A DNA stretch of 64,000 bases from Areca catechu (GCA_021397845.1 CM038044.1:101988942-102052941); one strand, 5' to 3'; counted from the stretch's first letter, positions 34,287 through 45,462 are shown. The notes: generated by a model not told the origin, from the letters alone. Program-made: numbers and translations.

Positions 34287-34736
34287 TTGATTTTATTGCA
34301 GGTGTGTCTTGCAACCAAGGAGAACAAAAGACTTTGGTATCTTGATAGTGGTTGCTCAATGCACATGACAGGAGATGTGAAGCAATTCACTTCTCTTGAA
34401 GCTTTGAATGGAGGGAGTGTGACCTTCGGGGATAATGGTAAAGAAAAAATCATTGATATTGGTAAGGTTCATATAACTCCTTCTAGTTATATTAGCAATG
34501 TACTTCTAGTTGATGGTTTGAAGCATAACCTTTTAAGCATTAGTCAGTTTTGTGATAAAGATTTTCAAGTCACTTTTAAATCATCTTATTGCATGATTGC
34601 TAGTCCGGATATAAATGGAGTACAATTCATTGAAAAAAGGCATGGTAATGTTTATTTGGTAGATTTGGATGATCTATCTTTACCTAATAGAGAATGCCTT
34701 GTTGCAATGAATTCTACTAAAGATGAGACTAGTTGA
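34287..34736 (+). pseudogene. Sir2 protease region
   Basis: Open for 149 residues with WYLDSGCSMHMTGD, the catalytic DSG in a context closer to consensus than Sir1. A VDGLKHNLLSISQFCDKD linker follows. A TGA before LWHRRLGHA interrupts the polyprotein. The tract just before this frame (34200-34286) has lost the gag-protease junction frame. Confidence 0.85.
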
Positions 34737-35647
34737 CTTTGGCATAGAAGATTAGGGCATGCTTGTATGTACCTACTTTCAAAACTTTGCAAAAAGAACT
34801 TAGTTAGAGATTTACCTGTATTTTGTTTTAAAAAAAATAGAATTTGCCAAGCATGTCAATTTAGAAAACAAGTTAAAACTTCTTTCAAACCAAAAAGTTA
34901 TATAACTACTAGTAGGCCACTAGAACTACTTCATATGGATCTCTTTGGACCAACTAGAATATCAAGTCTAAGAGGCAAGATATAATGATTTATCGAGATA
35001 TTTTTAGGTTGAAGCTATTAATACTGCATGTTATATCTTAAATTGAGTTTTAATTCATCCTATTTTGAAGAAAACTCCATATGAACTTTGGAATCAAAGA
35101 AAATCAACTCTAAAGTATTTTCGAGTTTTGGTTGCAAATGTTTTATTCTAAACAATGAAAAAGATAATCTTGAAAAACTTGGTGCCAAGTCGGATGAAGG
35201 TATCTTTTTAGGATACTCCACATCAAGCAGAGCATACAGAGTTTTCAATAAAAGAACTTTGGTTGTAGAAGAGTCAGTGCATATTGTTTTTGAAGAATCT
35301 ACTAACAAATCCTCTAAAAAAGAGGATACTTCTGATGAATGTGCAGGTGCTGACAAGCTTCAAAAGTTGACACTGAATGATCAACCTCCTCAGTCGAATG
35401 AAGAAGATCAAGACAAGAATGAGAAAGGAAAAGACACTCAAAAGCATCAAGATCTACCTAAGGAATGGATGTATGCTCATGGACATCCTAAGGATTTAAT
35501 CCTAGGTGATCCATCTAAAGGGATAAGAACTCGAGCCTCAATTAGAAATGAATGCGATTATATAGCTTTTGTATCACAAGTAGAGCCTAAATATTTTGAA
35601 GAAGCTGAAAAAGACCCTAACTGGATTAATGCCATGCAAGATGAACT
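34737..35647 (+). pseudogene. Sir2 integrase, catalytic core deleted
   Basis: The pre-integrase zinc domain is present (LWHRRLGHACMYLL.., CQACQ, then HMDLFGPTRI). At about 34984 the sequence skips some 300 bp relative to Sir1 (equivalent of about 7774-8074). All three DDE residues are missing. It resumes with INTACYIL and KTPYELW (35020-35095), then a frameshift, then the C-terminal part (DNLEKLGAKSDEGIFLGYS..). Sir2 cannot encode an active integrase. Whether the deletion predates or follows insertion is not known. Confidence 0.85.
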
Positions 35648-35655
35648 AACTCAGT
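35648..35655. repeat. Target-site duplication of the MITE (left), aactcagt
   Basis: Eight bases, repeated exactly at 35891-35898. The uninterrupted homologue in Sir1 reads aattcagt at about 8738. Confidence 0.9.
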
Positions 35656-35890
35656 TAGGGCTGGAAATGGGCTGGCCCAAAAGCCCATTGTTTGGAACTG
35701 GACTGGATCAGCTCAATAAACTTCGAGCTGGTCTGAAATCGGTTCAGGCTTCGAACCAAATTTTAAGCATATTGGACTAGTCTTAGGGCTATAAAATAGA
35801 GTCCATTTAATTTTTAGACCAAAGGAATGCCTAGATTTGATCCAAAATTTTTTAAAATATAGTCTTTGGGTTGGCCCATTTCTAGTCCTA
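35656..35890. mobile_element. hAT-like MITE, 235 bp
   Basis: The left end TAGGGCTGGAAATGGGCTGG and the reverse complement of the right end TAGGACTAGAAATGGGCCAA form imperfect terminal inverted repeats. An 8-bp duplication and TAGGG..CTA ends are typical of hAT elements. It has no coding capacity. It interrupts the reverse transcriptase of Sir2. Confidence 0.85.
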
Positions 35891-35898
35891 AACTCAGT

Positions 35899-37292
35899 TT
35901 GATAGAAATAATGTTTGGATATTAATAGAAAGACCATCTAATATTTCTATTATTATCACTAAATGGATATTTAGGAATAAATTAGATGAAAATGGAATTG
36001 TTGTTAGGAATAAAGCTAGACTAGTTGCTAAAGGCTACAACCAGGAGTAAGGGATTGATTTTGATGAAACTTTTACTCCTGTTGCTAGACTTAAAGTAAT
36101 TAGGCTATTATTAGCATTTGCTTGTTTTATGAACTTTAAACTGTTTTAAATGGATGTTAAGAGTGCTTTTCTAAATGGTTTTATAACTGAAAAAGTTTTT
36201 GTTGAACAACCACCTGGATTTAAAAATCATGCACATCTTGATCATGTTTTTAAATTGCACAAAGCATTTTATGGATTAAAGCAAGCACCTTGAGCCTGGT
36301 ATGAGAGACTTAGCAAGTTTTTAATTGAAAATGAATTTTCTAGAGGCCATGTTGATAAAACACTATTCTTGAAAAGGAAAGATAATGATTTATTAGTAGT
36401 ACAAATATATGTTGATGATATCATTTTCGGTGCTACTAATGAAATTCTTTGTCAAGAGTTTGCTAAGCTAATGCAGGGTGAGTTCGAGATGAGCATGATG
36501 GGAGAACTCAATTTCTTTCTTGGACTCCAGATCAAGCAAACAAAAGATAGTATATTTATCAACCAAGCTAAGTATACAAGAGAAATTATAAAGAAGTTTG
36601 GGATGGAGACTACTAAAGCAATAGGTATGCCTATGAGCCCCTCTTGTAGTTTTGATAAAGATGAACATGGTAAATCAGTAGATCAAAAGTTATACAGAGG
36701 TATGATTGGCTCTTTACTGTACTTAACTGTTAGTAGACCAGATATAATGTTTAGTGTATGCATGTGTTCTAGATATCAATCTGAACCTAAAGAATCATAT
36801 TTGATGGCTGTTAAGCACATTATTAGATATCTATCTGGTACTATTGATATTGGTTTATGATATTCTAGAGATTCATCTGCTAAATTAATTGGATATTTTG
36901 ATGCTGATTTTGCTGGTTGTAAATTGGATAGAAAGAGTACTAGTGGTACTTGCCAATTTCTTGGAGTTAACTTAATCTCATGGTTTAGCAAGAAACAAAC
37001 TTCAGTTAAACTATCCACAGCTGAGGCTGAGTATATTGCGGAAGGAAGTTGTTGTGCTCAAATCTTGTGGATTAAGCAACAACTTGAAGATTTTGGAATC
37101 AAGTTGGCTAGTATATCTATTAAATATAATAATACCAGTACTATCTGCTTGACTAAAAATCCTGTTCAATATTTTAGGAGTAAACATATTAAAATTAGAC
37201 ATCATTTTATTAGAGATCATGTAGAAAATATTCTAGAAGATCGGTTTTGTATGATTAGAAGAGAGCTCGGGATCATTAATCCTTTTGATTAA
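35899..37292 (+). pseudogene. Sir2 reverse transcriptase and RNase H
   Basis: RT resumes after the MITE, with stops in the first half (for example in the NQE and FKLF regions, 36045-36150, and before AWYER). From 36369 an open frame of 163 residues keeps the intact active site YVDD (IYVDDIIFGATN) and RT thumb motifs. RNase H at 36850-37292 keeps LSTAEAEYIAE. Before IRRELGIINPFD it has lost about 60 bp that in Sir1 encodes the ADILTKPL segment. Not functional as a whole. Confidence 0.85.
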
Positions 37293-37427
37293 ATATTTCC
37301 TATCTTTGACTCAAATCAATCATATTTGACATCAATCATGATCAATCTTTACTAATTTTGTTGAATTTCATTGAATTATGCTTGATTTGATCAATACTTC
37401 AATCTCTTATTTTTTGGTTTTTAAGTC

Positions 37428-37575
37428 GATGTGTCGACACATTGATGTGTCGACACCTGAATGTGTCGACACATTCGTGAGTTGACACTTGAACGTCAGC
37501 AGACCGAGAATAAGGGCATTCCAAAGCATTTTTCTCCCTATTTCTTCATCTCTTTCAAGTCGACACTTGATCTAA
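37428..37575. promoter_or_regulatory. LTR-type GTGTCGAC cluster between pol and third ORF (Sir2)
   Basis: Three exact GTGTCGACAC palindromes plus gagttgacactt lie in about 60 bp, with one more agtcgacacttg at 37559. Placed as in Sir1 (10325-10396). The copies here are cleaner palindromes than most LTR copies. Confidence 0.7.
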
Positions 37576-37743
37576 GGTACTCCTCACTGCTCCTTCCCAC
37601 TGTTTCATGATTTAAACCCATTATTTCTTCGTTTGGAGCACTTGGTAGTTCGGATTTTGCTAGATTTCGCCTCCCATTTGGATTTTGAGCCTTAGAAACC
37701 CTAGATTTTCATCCAAATCTTGTCCAAATCCTTATTCTAAGCA

Positions 37744-38796
37744 ATAGGACCCCGAAAGCAAGTAGTCCGTCACCCTCGTCAATCCAATCAGGTGGAGGAA
37801 CGAAGAATGAAGGCTAGAGCTCTTGATCCGCTAGCACGACCACTTTTTGTAGCTTCTAGCAGGATGAGCTTGAAGATCGTCATCGGGGGATGACGAGTGG
37901 ACTTCACTTTTGTCGACCAGCAGCATTTTAGGATCGAATAGTGGATTCGACAGGCTGGTTTGACTTCATTTTGCTCACTCAGAGAGAGGTTTTACCCCGC
38001 GCTTATCAGGGAGTTTTATAGACCACTCGCCCGTGGGACTGATGGATGGATGACATAGGTGAGAGGCTAGGAAATCCTAGTTTCATCAGAGGTACTGAGC
38101 AGAGTTTGGGACATTCCGATGACTGGATCAGTGGTGGACAGCTTGATGGACAGAGTGAGTGGTCTTCAGTATATCTTTGAGTCTGATTTATTACTTGAGG
38201 GAGCCACCGTACCAGCATCCCGACTATCAGCAGAGATGAGATTGTTGCACCATATTGCCCCTCGGATACTTCTGCTGAAGACTGGATGCTTCGATTACAT
38301 CACTGAGCGAGAGTTGCTAGTGATGGTCTCATTTGTTCAGCGCACACCCGTCTGCCTTTCAGTGCTTATGATTCACCAGATGACGGAGGCGTTGACGAGG
38401 CAGCGACTCTGCCTGCCCTATGGGATGGGATTGACTATTCTATTTAAAGAGTACGGTGTCAGCTTTGAGGATGAGCCCTTATGCATGCTACTTCATACTG
38501 ATGTGTATGATATTAGGTCATTACACCGGATGGGTTATCATCTATTCCGAGACTAGTAGACTCGCAGGATATCTGGTCAGATCAAGGATAGAGCTGATGA
38601 TGATGATGCTATAGAGGAGGAGTGCATCCTCTCTGGTGAGGCAGGACCTAGCGAGAGTCAGCCTGAGACAGTAGCACAGTCAGTGGTTGCATCTCAGTAT
38701 GATCCTACTACTTCAGCACAGCCTCAGCCAGCTCAGATGGAGACTCAGGGTGTTTCTGATAGCTTATTGGACAGAGTCAGATGCATTGAGATTGAT
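37744..38796 (+). pseudogene. Sir2 third ORF, 5' part
   Basis: Aligned with 10648 of Sir1, but the start reads ATA instead of ATG. The domain resembling the plant transposon protein family is better kept than in Sir1 (open 38119-38556: DRVSGLQYIFESDLLLEGAT, AEMRLLHHIAPRILLLKTG, LHRMGY). An acidic, Gln/Ser-rich linker follows up to the solo LTR. Its role in Sireviruses is unknown. No membrane segment is seen. Confidence 0.65.
38792..38796. repeat. Target-site duplication of solo LTR (left), ttgat
   Basis: Exact copy at 40351-40355, flush with TG and CA ends. Confidence 0.85.
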
Positions 38797-40350
38797 TGGT
38801 GGGGGCACCAGGATCAGACATAGATTACTAGGCCCTATTTGGTTTACTTAGTCATGTGTCACAATTTTATTAGAAAGTAAGATTTAGTTGTAATAAGGTG
38901 AGACTAGTTGATTTGTCTCGACGTAGTCCAGTATATTGAGTCCTATACATCAATATGAGTCTAGTATGAGTCCACTTTTTATACCAGAGAGGAGGTTACC
39001 CTATTTTGAAGTTCCACCAGGCCACATCCAGGAGTTAGAGGCCACTACATCAGCCTATTGGATTTTGTGTGACAACCTAGGATCCAAGATGCTTCCAGAA
39101 ACCCTGATTCCTTTCAGATGCCCTCTAGATGCCTAGATTCCTCTCTAGATACCAGAGCATATTTCCAAACCAGGGCATCCATGATTCCAGAGGTCCACCT
39201 GTATCCTATCCCAAAGAAATCAAGCCCAGGTGCCAAGCCCAATCCCTTAAGAAGCAAGATTCCATGGAATATTCCTACTACCAGGCTACCAGGCCACCCC
39301 AGCTTTCAGAGGCCCAAGACCATGCACCCAAGCCTCTTTGGGCCGGCCCCTTGCTGCCCCTAGAAGCCCAACATGCCCTCTTAGGCATCCTTGAAGGGTT
39401 GACCAAGTCAAAGCTCTAAGGGAGATGTCCTTAAGTGAGAAGGAGAAGACTAGTCTAACCTAGTTAGGATTCCTAGTTCTTTTAAGTTTTGTAATTCTAA
39501 CCTAGCTAGGAAAGGACATGTAATCTAACTAGGAGAAGGCTTGTAAACCTAAGTGTAATCCTAGTTAGAGAGGGCATGGGAACTCTATAAATATCCCACC
39601 CCTCCCCCTCTTGTAAGCATCTCTTTCTTATGAATACAACTTGCTGAAATTTTGAGTTATTGCCTTGTGTTGGTGTTTTGTTTTGGTTTTTTGGTTTGTA
39701 TTCTTGTGCTTGGACAAATTCCTTGCTGCCCTAGCATCCTTCCACATCCTAAATCACTACCATCCAAGCCTTCACACGTCTAAGGAGGAGTGCCCTAGGC
39801 CACTAAGCAAGGAGATCTTCAACAAGCTTCAAACACCCAGCTTCTAATCCCTAACCTGATTTCTTCTAAACCTAGTTTCCTTTCTTTTTCTTACTTATTA
39901 TTTTGATTGACCCTTGACATTTTGTAAGATCCCCGAGGTTCTTCTCCTCCCATGAGGAGGCCTTCTTTGCTGCCTAGACCGTCCAGATCAGCTATCAGAT
40001 TCGAGGAAAATAAGGCTTCTTCTTCCAGGCTCCAATCAAAGTTGTGAGTGATCTCTTCTGCTATTGGACTTCAATATATGATTGGGAAGAAACCTTTCCT
40101 TCTCTTATTATCTAATTTTGATGAAGATAAACTATCATAAACCGAGAGTTTCTCAACTCTCGGGTCCTGGATATTTTATTAGTTTGCATGTGTTTGTTTA
40201 TGATCGAATGATTTTTTGCACTGCTAGTCTTTTCGCTAGTTCTTACTTTCTTTTGAGAATCTAGCTTGCAAATAAAATTATAAAAAATTATAAAAAAATA
40301 TTTTACTATTTTTCATGCATGTTTAGCAGTCTTAGAGTCATCCTGCATCA
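38797..40350 (+). mobile_element. Solo LTR of a chromovirus-like element, 1554 bp
   Basis: Begins TGGTGGGGGCACCAGGATCA and ends ctgcatca, with 5-bp duplications ttgat on both sides. The start is close to the sense start of the Chr-A LTR (TGGTGTGGGCACCAGAATCA). A TATA box (ctataaata, 39584-39592) and a pyrimidine-rich leader follow. No primer site or internal domain is present, so this is a recombined solo LTR. The homologous place in Sir1 (about 11686) is uninterrupted. Short frames inside are chance. Confidence 0.85.
39584..39592 (+). promoter_or_regulatory. TATA box of the solo LTR
   Basis: ctataaata sits mid-LTR, followed within about 35 bp by ctcccctcttg and gaatacaac. This is a plausible U3/R promoter. 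Confidence 0.5.
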
Positions 40351-40355
40351 TTGAT

Positions 40356-41262
40356 TTTTTGATCGTGAGACAGCATCTTGACTGCTTTATAGCTGAGACA
40401 AGAGAGAGCCATAGTGGACTGAGTGATGGCATCTCAGTTATACTGATTGCACTATCTAGACATTTAGTGAGTACTCCAGTTGCTGATACTGCTCCACCTG
40501 CCCTGCACCTGTTGTTGATGTTGATGGTGATGATGTGGATGGAGACGATGAGGAGACTGACTCTGGTGGATTTGATTTCCCAGATCTAACTACAGAGCCA
40601 GCGACGGAGGTGATGACAGACTTGCCTAGGAGTCCTATTCATGACCCTTCTAGTTCACCTACCCAGATCCAGTCCTATTCTATCCTTCCAGATCGGATGA
40701 TCATGTTTCGATTCCTATTCTTTCACCTATAGTTGATTCTCTTATTGTTCATTCACCAGTTATTGAGTCATCCATTGTCGATACATCCATGATTGACACT
40801 CCTATCATTGATTCGCCGATTACAGACTTACCTGACACATCTATCTTTGATACACCTGTCGTATTGTCAGCTGATACACCTATTTTTGACACACTCATTG
40901 TTGATACTCCTACCATTCACACATCCTCACTTATCCGAGAGCTTGGTTTTTATACACCTGGCTTTCAGTATCTTGACTCTGGTCCTTCCTTTGATCGTAC
41001 GCCACTTCCGACAGTCGCAGAGACTGTCGACCCGATTAGTTTCATTCATGCGGAGGACATTACTTCCACCTCTACTGCTCTAGCCAGAGGTCGGACATAT
41101 GCACGATGCAGAGGACATGGTCATCGTACCCCTCCATGACCGACCAGGACTCAACTCTGAGATCTCATATTGATGTGGCCTCGAGCTCGATCTTTTACTG
41201 ATACAGGACTGATCGAGATCGGATTGTCTTCTGATGATGCTGATGATATAGATGAGGATTAG
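40356..41262 (+). pseudogene. Sir2 third ORF, 3' part
   Basis: Resumes after the solo LTR (VRQHLDCFIAETRESHSGL). Frames shift within the acidic/Pro-rich linker, then reach the DTP repeat region (40780-40920) and the conserved SLIRELGFYTPGFQYLDS block. It ends in an acidic SSDDADDIDED just before the TAG. The C-terminal blocks match Sir1, showing that the ORF was under constraint in the family before decay. Confidence 0.65.
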
Positions 41263-42047
41263 GTTTTTTATGTATTATTTTTAGATAGTTTACTTTTATG
41301 CATCTATGTATGTTTTGTCTTTTGTTATACAAATTCTGACTTAAAATGAGATATCATATTGTACTTCATATTTGAGACTTCAAATGAATGAAATGATTTA
41401 CACTTTTCTTAGTTCTTCAATGTCTTCACTTGTGAATGAATGAATTTTAAATTCATTGCTACATCCTAAATGTATTGACTATTTGTCTTCCTACCTTTTT
41501 AATGATAACAAAAAGGGGGAGTAGTAGTAAGGTTAAATTATAAATGTGAATATTAAAGTATAAATATGAAGTGTATTTCGTGATGTGCAAGGGGTAAATG
41601 AGAGTATTTCCAAATTTGAAAATTATTTTGAAAACTTAAATTGAAATTGTTTAAAAATTTTTTAAGAAAGGGGGAGCTATACCTTGTTTTCATTGAAAAT
41701 CCTTTTTTATGAATTTCATCTTAAAACACCTCTTTAAGTGTTTTAAAAAATATTTACAAATTATTTTATGAATCATCAATTCAGGGGGAGCTTTACTTAT
41801 TGCTGAATTTTCATGTAGAATATTACGATACATGTGATTATGTTTTATATATATCCCAAAGCTCTGATACTCTCAATCATTACAACTTGCTTTGATAATC
41901 TTAAATCATTATATCATTCTTATTCTGATACTTCTTGTCGATATTGAAAATTACTTTGATACAACTATTGCATTTAATTCTATGCACCTTGATGAATTCT
42001 TTTAAAAGCTATTTATATAATTTATACTTAAAGGTTTTGTTATCATC
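41263..42047. other. Sir2 3' non-coding region with extra purine tracts
   Basis: aatgataacaaaaaggggga (41501-41520), agaaagggggag (41665-41676) and agggggag (41783-41790) precede the true tract. Three well-kept extra purine tracts, as in Sir1 but less decayed. No ORF. Confidence 0.8.
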
Positions 42048-42061
42048 AAAAAGGGAGAGAT
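42048..42061 (+). other. Sir2 polypurine tract
   Basis: aaaaagggagagat directly before TGTTGACTCC, identical to Sir1. Confidence 0.9.
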
Positions 42062-43636
42062 TGTTGACTCCGTTATTGATTTTGATGATAAGCAAAAATG
42101 GTTAAGTATAAGTTGAGTACTAATGATTTTCTTGAAGCGTGTTTTTGTTGAAAAGGTGCTCACAAATTTGAAGAAGCTTGTTTGATTGAAGAAACTAAGT
42201 TTACATGAAAAGAACTGCTCAAAGAGGACTTGGAAAGTCAAAATTTGCTTGATTGGACTGGTATTGATTGGACAAATTTGGTTCAGCACAAGTTCAAGAA
42301 TTTTTGAGAAGATTTCAGTAAGGTGTCGACTCAAAGTGTCGACATATGACACCAAGTGTCGACACATGGAGGTGAAGTATCGACTCAAGCTGGTACGCAA
42401 AGAATGTTTCAAATGGTATGGCCGAAGTGTCAACACATGGACTTGAAGTGTCGACTCAAAATGTTGACACATGGATCAGCTCATCGCCTGAGATTTTCAA
42501 GCCACAAAACATGCTAAAAATGAAGAACTGCAGAAGTGTCGACACATGGAATCTAAGTGTCGACTCAAAGTATCGACTCACCTGAGGAAGTGTCGACACA
42601 TCTGAGATTTCTAGAGAACCAGATTGAAGATTTTTGAACTGGGTGTCGACTCATGAAGCTCAAGTATCGACCTGAAGTATCGACTCACAGCCTGAAGTGT
42701 CGACACATGAAGTTTTGGAAATAGTATTGACTAGTTTTTCAAATGCAGAACTCGACCCTTTTGCCCTCCAACGGCTAGTTTTTCAAGTCTAATGGCTAGA
42801 AATAGGATTTGAAGCCTTGGAGAGGTATTTATATACTCCAAATCAAATCGAAAGATGAACTATTGATGAGAATGAAATAGAAGCATTCAAGAGAGAAGAA
42901 AAGAGAGCTTTAACTCCTATTCATTGAAGATTCAACCACTCTCAAGCAAAAATAAGCCTCCAAGCATTCAAAAGCCTTCAAGAGCATTGAAGATCATCTA
43001 TTCTTGAGCATTCAAGAGGTTTCAACAAGTTTAAAGCACCTCTACATCGAGCTTCAAAGAAATACCTGCTTTATTTTAGAAAGATTATATTGTTTCTCTA
43101 CTTCTAAACTTTATTTGTTGTAAGGATTCTTGGTTAGCCTATTAGAAAACCAAGGGAGGTTATTGGTGAGCCTTTGAAAATCAATTAGGTTCTTGGTTAG
43201 CTAGAAAAATCAAGGGAGGTTGGTGGTTAGCTCGTAAAATCATTTAAGTTCTTGGTTAGCCCGTAAAACCAAGTGAGGTTTTGACTTGTTGGTCTTGTAA
43301 AAACAAGTTGGATTTTTGATTAGTGAGCTCGCAAAACTAATCAACTGTAATCGGTATGATTATAGTAAATTTTCAAGGATATCTTGGGGAGTGGATGTAG
43401 GTGTATTGAATAGCACCGAACCACTATATTTCTTAGTCTTTGTGGTTGATTGATCTCTTTACTTGCTTCTCACTTATTGCTCTTTATTTCTGCTGTACTT
43501 TTATTTAAGAGCATTACATTTGATTTCTTTGTACCTTAATTGATTGTTAGATTGGATTGCATAGCATTGCATTGCATCAAGTAAAATTTTTAGAGACCCA
43601 ATTCACCCCTCCTCTTGGGTTGCTTACTAAGCAACA
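42062..43636 (+). repeat. Sir2 3' LTR
   Basis: 1575 bp, TGTTGACTCCG...TACTAAGCAACA. It is ten bases longer than the 5' copy. The GTGTCGAC array lies at about 42322-42710. Confidence 0.95.
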
Positions 43637-43641
43637 AACCT
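43637..43641. repeat. Target-site duplication of Sir2 (right), aacct
   Basis: Pairs with aactt at 30944-30948. It matches the empty site in the sister LTR of Chr-B. Confidence 0.85.
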
Positions 43642-44869
43642 ACCCACGATGTAACTCAATCTAATCAAAAGAAAAAGGGATCTAATGATTGAGGAACCCT
43701 TAAGACCAAGATATATACCTTCATATGATCAGACTTAAGAGATTCGAAAGGAGTTTACTTACTAATGATGAGCACTCACTTTGTTGATGGAAGATTAATT
43801 TCAGCATTCCATTGAGCCGCTACTGGACTTAAAGATTGTCACCACCAGAATGAAGACTAAATCCATAAATGGTTCCAAGGCAAAGCATACCTCCTCTTTA
43901 ACTCCGGATTGTAGGGGGTCCTGCAAAGAAAGACATTAGAGACATGCCAAGATTGTAGACAATTGATAAAGGAATCAAGATGAAGAGTGGATGTTGGCTC
44001 TTCTATTGGATAGAAGAGATCTTGGAGGGGAAGAAGCTAGCATCCTTGGAAGGGATTGACTCCTTGTTGTGCTTGGAAGATGGAAAGGATAGCACCTCTT
44101 GAAGAAACTTTGATTGAAGATCCTTGGAAGTAGGAATTGGTGGGCAACTTTGGGATGAAGAAGGAGATGGCTATCTTTGAAGATTTGATGTTGATGGCTT
44201 CATTGGAGATGGCGATCTTGAAGGCTTGAAGATGATGGTGTTGAGAGCTGATGTGAAGAAGGTGTCCCTTGGTAGGTAAATGCTTGTAGAATATCTAAGT
44301 TGAGCCTCACACTCATTCCCTCATGGAAGGCATTTGCATCACACAAATGGGAAGAAAAATGGAGCTAAAATTCTCATTCATTCATTCATTCATAACATGC
44401 CATTACAAGGGGCTATGGAGAGGTATTCATAGACCTTCCAAATTCATTTGAAGTTTTGAAATTCATGGAGATTTACATGGAGAAGATAGTGGGGAGTTGG
44501 AGAAGATGGAGGAGAATTACATAGTTTATGGAAAAATATGTGGGCCAGCCATTTTGTGTTTGAATTTAAGTGTAGGTGCCCAAGTGGAAGGGGGTGTGAG
44601 GTGTCCTCCATGTTGGCATGGTTGCCATCTAGGCTGGGTGATGTGGTAATCCAACTTGGACTAGAAGTTGGGAAGTTATTCCAAGGTAGTTGCTTTGCTG
44701 ATTTTATCCCATGTGCTGAGTTATCCCAGATAACTGATGTTATTCCAAGTGACAGGATAAGCAAGTAGAAGAATAAGTACGGAATAGCTAAAATGTTGAA
44801 GTAGTAGAATCTCTCGAATTGAGTCGGCTCTAGTGCTCGAGTCGGATCTTTGGGTTATGGTTGAGCTGA
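43642..44869 (-). repeat. Chr-B 3' LTR, part 2
   Basis: acccacgatgtaactcaatc.. to ..ggttgagctga, matching 58908-60130 nearly base for base. Its last five bases, gctga, are the left duplication of Chr-A. A TATA-like minus-strand tctatgaatacc lies at about 44430-44441, shared with the sister LTR. Confidence 0.92.
44865..44869. repeat. Target-site duplication of Chr-A (left), gctga
   Basis: Exact copy at 52820-52824. The empty site is at about 60126 in the sister LTR. Confidence 0.95.
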
Positions 44870-45370
44870 TGGTGTGGGCACCAGAATCAGGAAGAGACTC
44901 CAACCAATTCAAATTCAAATTCCCCTTTTCTTCTCTTGGGCGGCAACCTTGGATGGTGAGGTGGCATGTGTGATGTGGCAGCAACCTTGGATGGTGAGGT
45001 GGTATGTGTGATGTGGCAGCAACCTTGGATGATGAGGTGGCATGTCATGTGGCATGTGGTCCCCACTTGAGGTGGCTTTGGTCTTTCTTTGGAGTATAAG
45101 TCTTGAGTCTTCTTTAGCCTTCAAATGTGGTTTGGTTTGATTCTTCATGGATTGGACTTGACTCATTTGGACCCAACTCTCAAATACAAGATTAATCAGG
45201 CTGGACTAGTCCCAACATAAAATTGAAATGGACTCGAATTACATAATTATTGGGACTCAAAATTAAAGAAAGAAAAAAATTACAGGACTTTCTTTTACTC
45301 ATCCAACCATAAGGACTCAGATTTGACTTGAATTGGTTGGAGTCTCTTCCTGATTCTGGTGCCCACACCA
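44870..45370 (-). repeat. Chr-A 3' LTR, shortened, with 43-bp terminal inverted repeat
   Basis: 44870-44912 is a perfect reverse complement of 45328-45370. Both outer ends therefore read TGGTGTGGGCACC inward. The middle (from about 44904) matches the 5' LTR from 52327. About 890 bp of the 5' LTR (51436-52326), including the TATA box, has no counterpart here. The switch point is the shared ccaattcaa. The outer end is flush with the gctga duplication. A 38-bp unit (gcaaccttgg..gatgtggca) is repeated three times (about 44942-45055). Confidence 0.93.
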
Positions 45371-45385
45371 ATTCTCCCGGGGTGG
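45371..45385 (-). other. Polypurine tract candidate of Chr-A
   Basis: attctcccggggtgg on plus is ccaccccgggagaat on minus, directly before the LTR start. The equivalent in Chr-B is cccatcccgggaaaat. It overlaps the coding sequence beyond the premature stop. Confidence 0.6.
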
Positions 45386-45462
45386 GAGGAACTCGACCCT
45401 ATCGAGTGAGGGTTGGCTTGATAAGTTTCTAATGCATCCGGGTCGATTTGTTGTAGGTCCTC

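Larger units (their letters stand above)
30949..43636 (+). mobile_element. Sir2: Ty1/copia Sirevirus-type retrotransposon, 12.7 kb
   Basis: Same family as Sir1, with TGTTGACTC..GCAACA LTRs of 1565 and 1575 bp. It contains two later insertions, a 235-bp hAT-like MITE (35656-35890) and a 1554-bp solo LTR (38797-40350). It has also lost about 300 bp of the integrase core. It sits inside the 3' LTR of Chr-B, with the empty site visible in the 5' LTR of Chr-B. Confidence 0.95.

Noticed and set aside
39070..39860. Short ORFs at 38936-39419 and 39665-39847 as small genes
   Set aside because: They lie wholly inside the solo LTR 38797-40350 around its TATA box and leader, and carry no domain.
44870..45370. 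A separate DNA transposon (MITE) with 43-bp terminal inverted repeats
   Set aside because: The gctga duplication encloses the whole 7.95-kb Chr-A, not this 501-bp unit. The inner arm continues directly into the Chr-A purine tract, and the sister copy at 52327-52819 lacks the left arm. It is a modified LTR.
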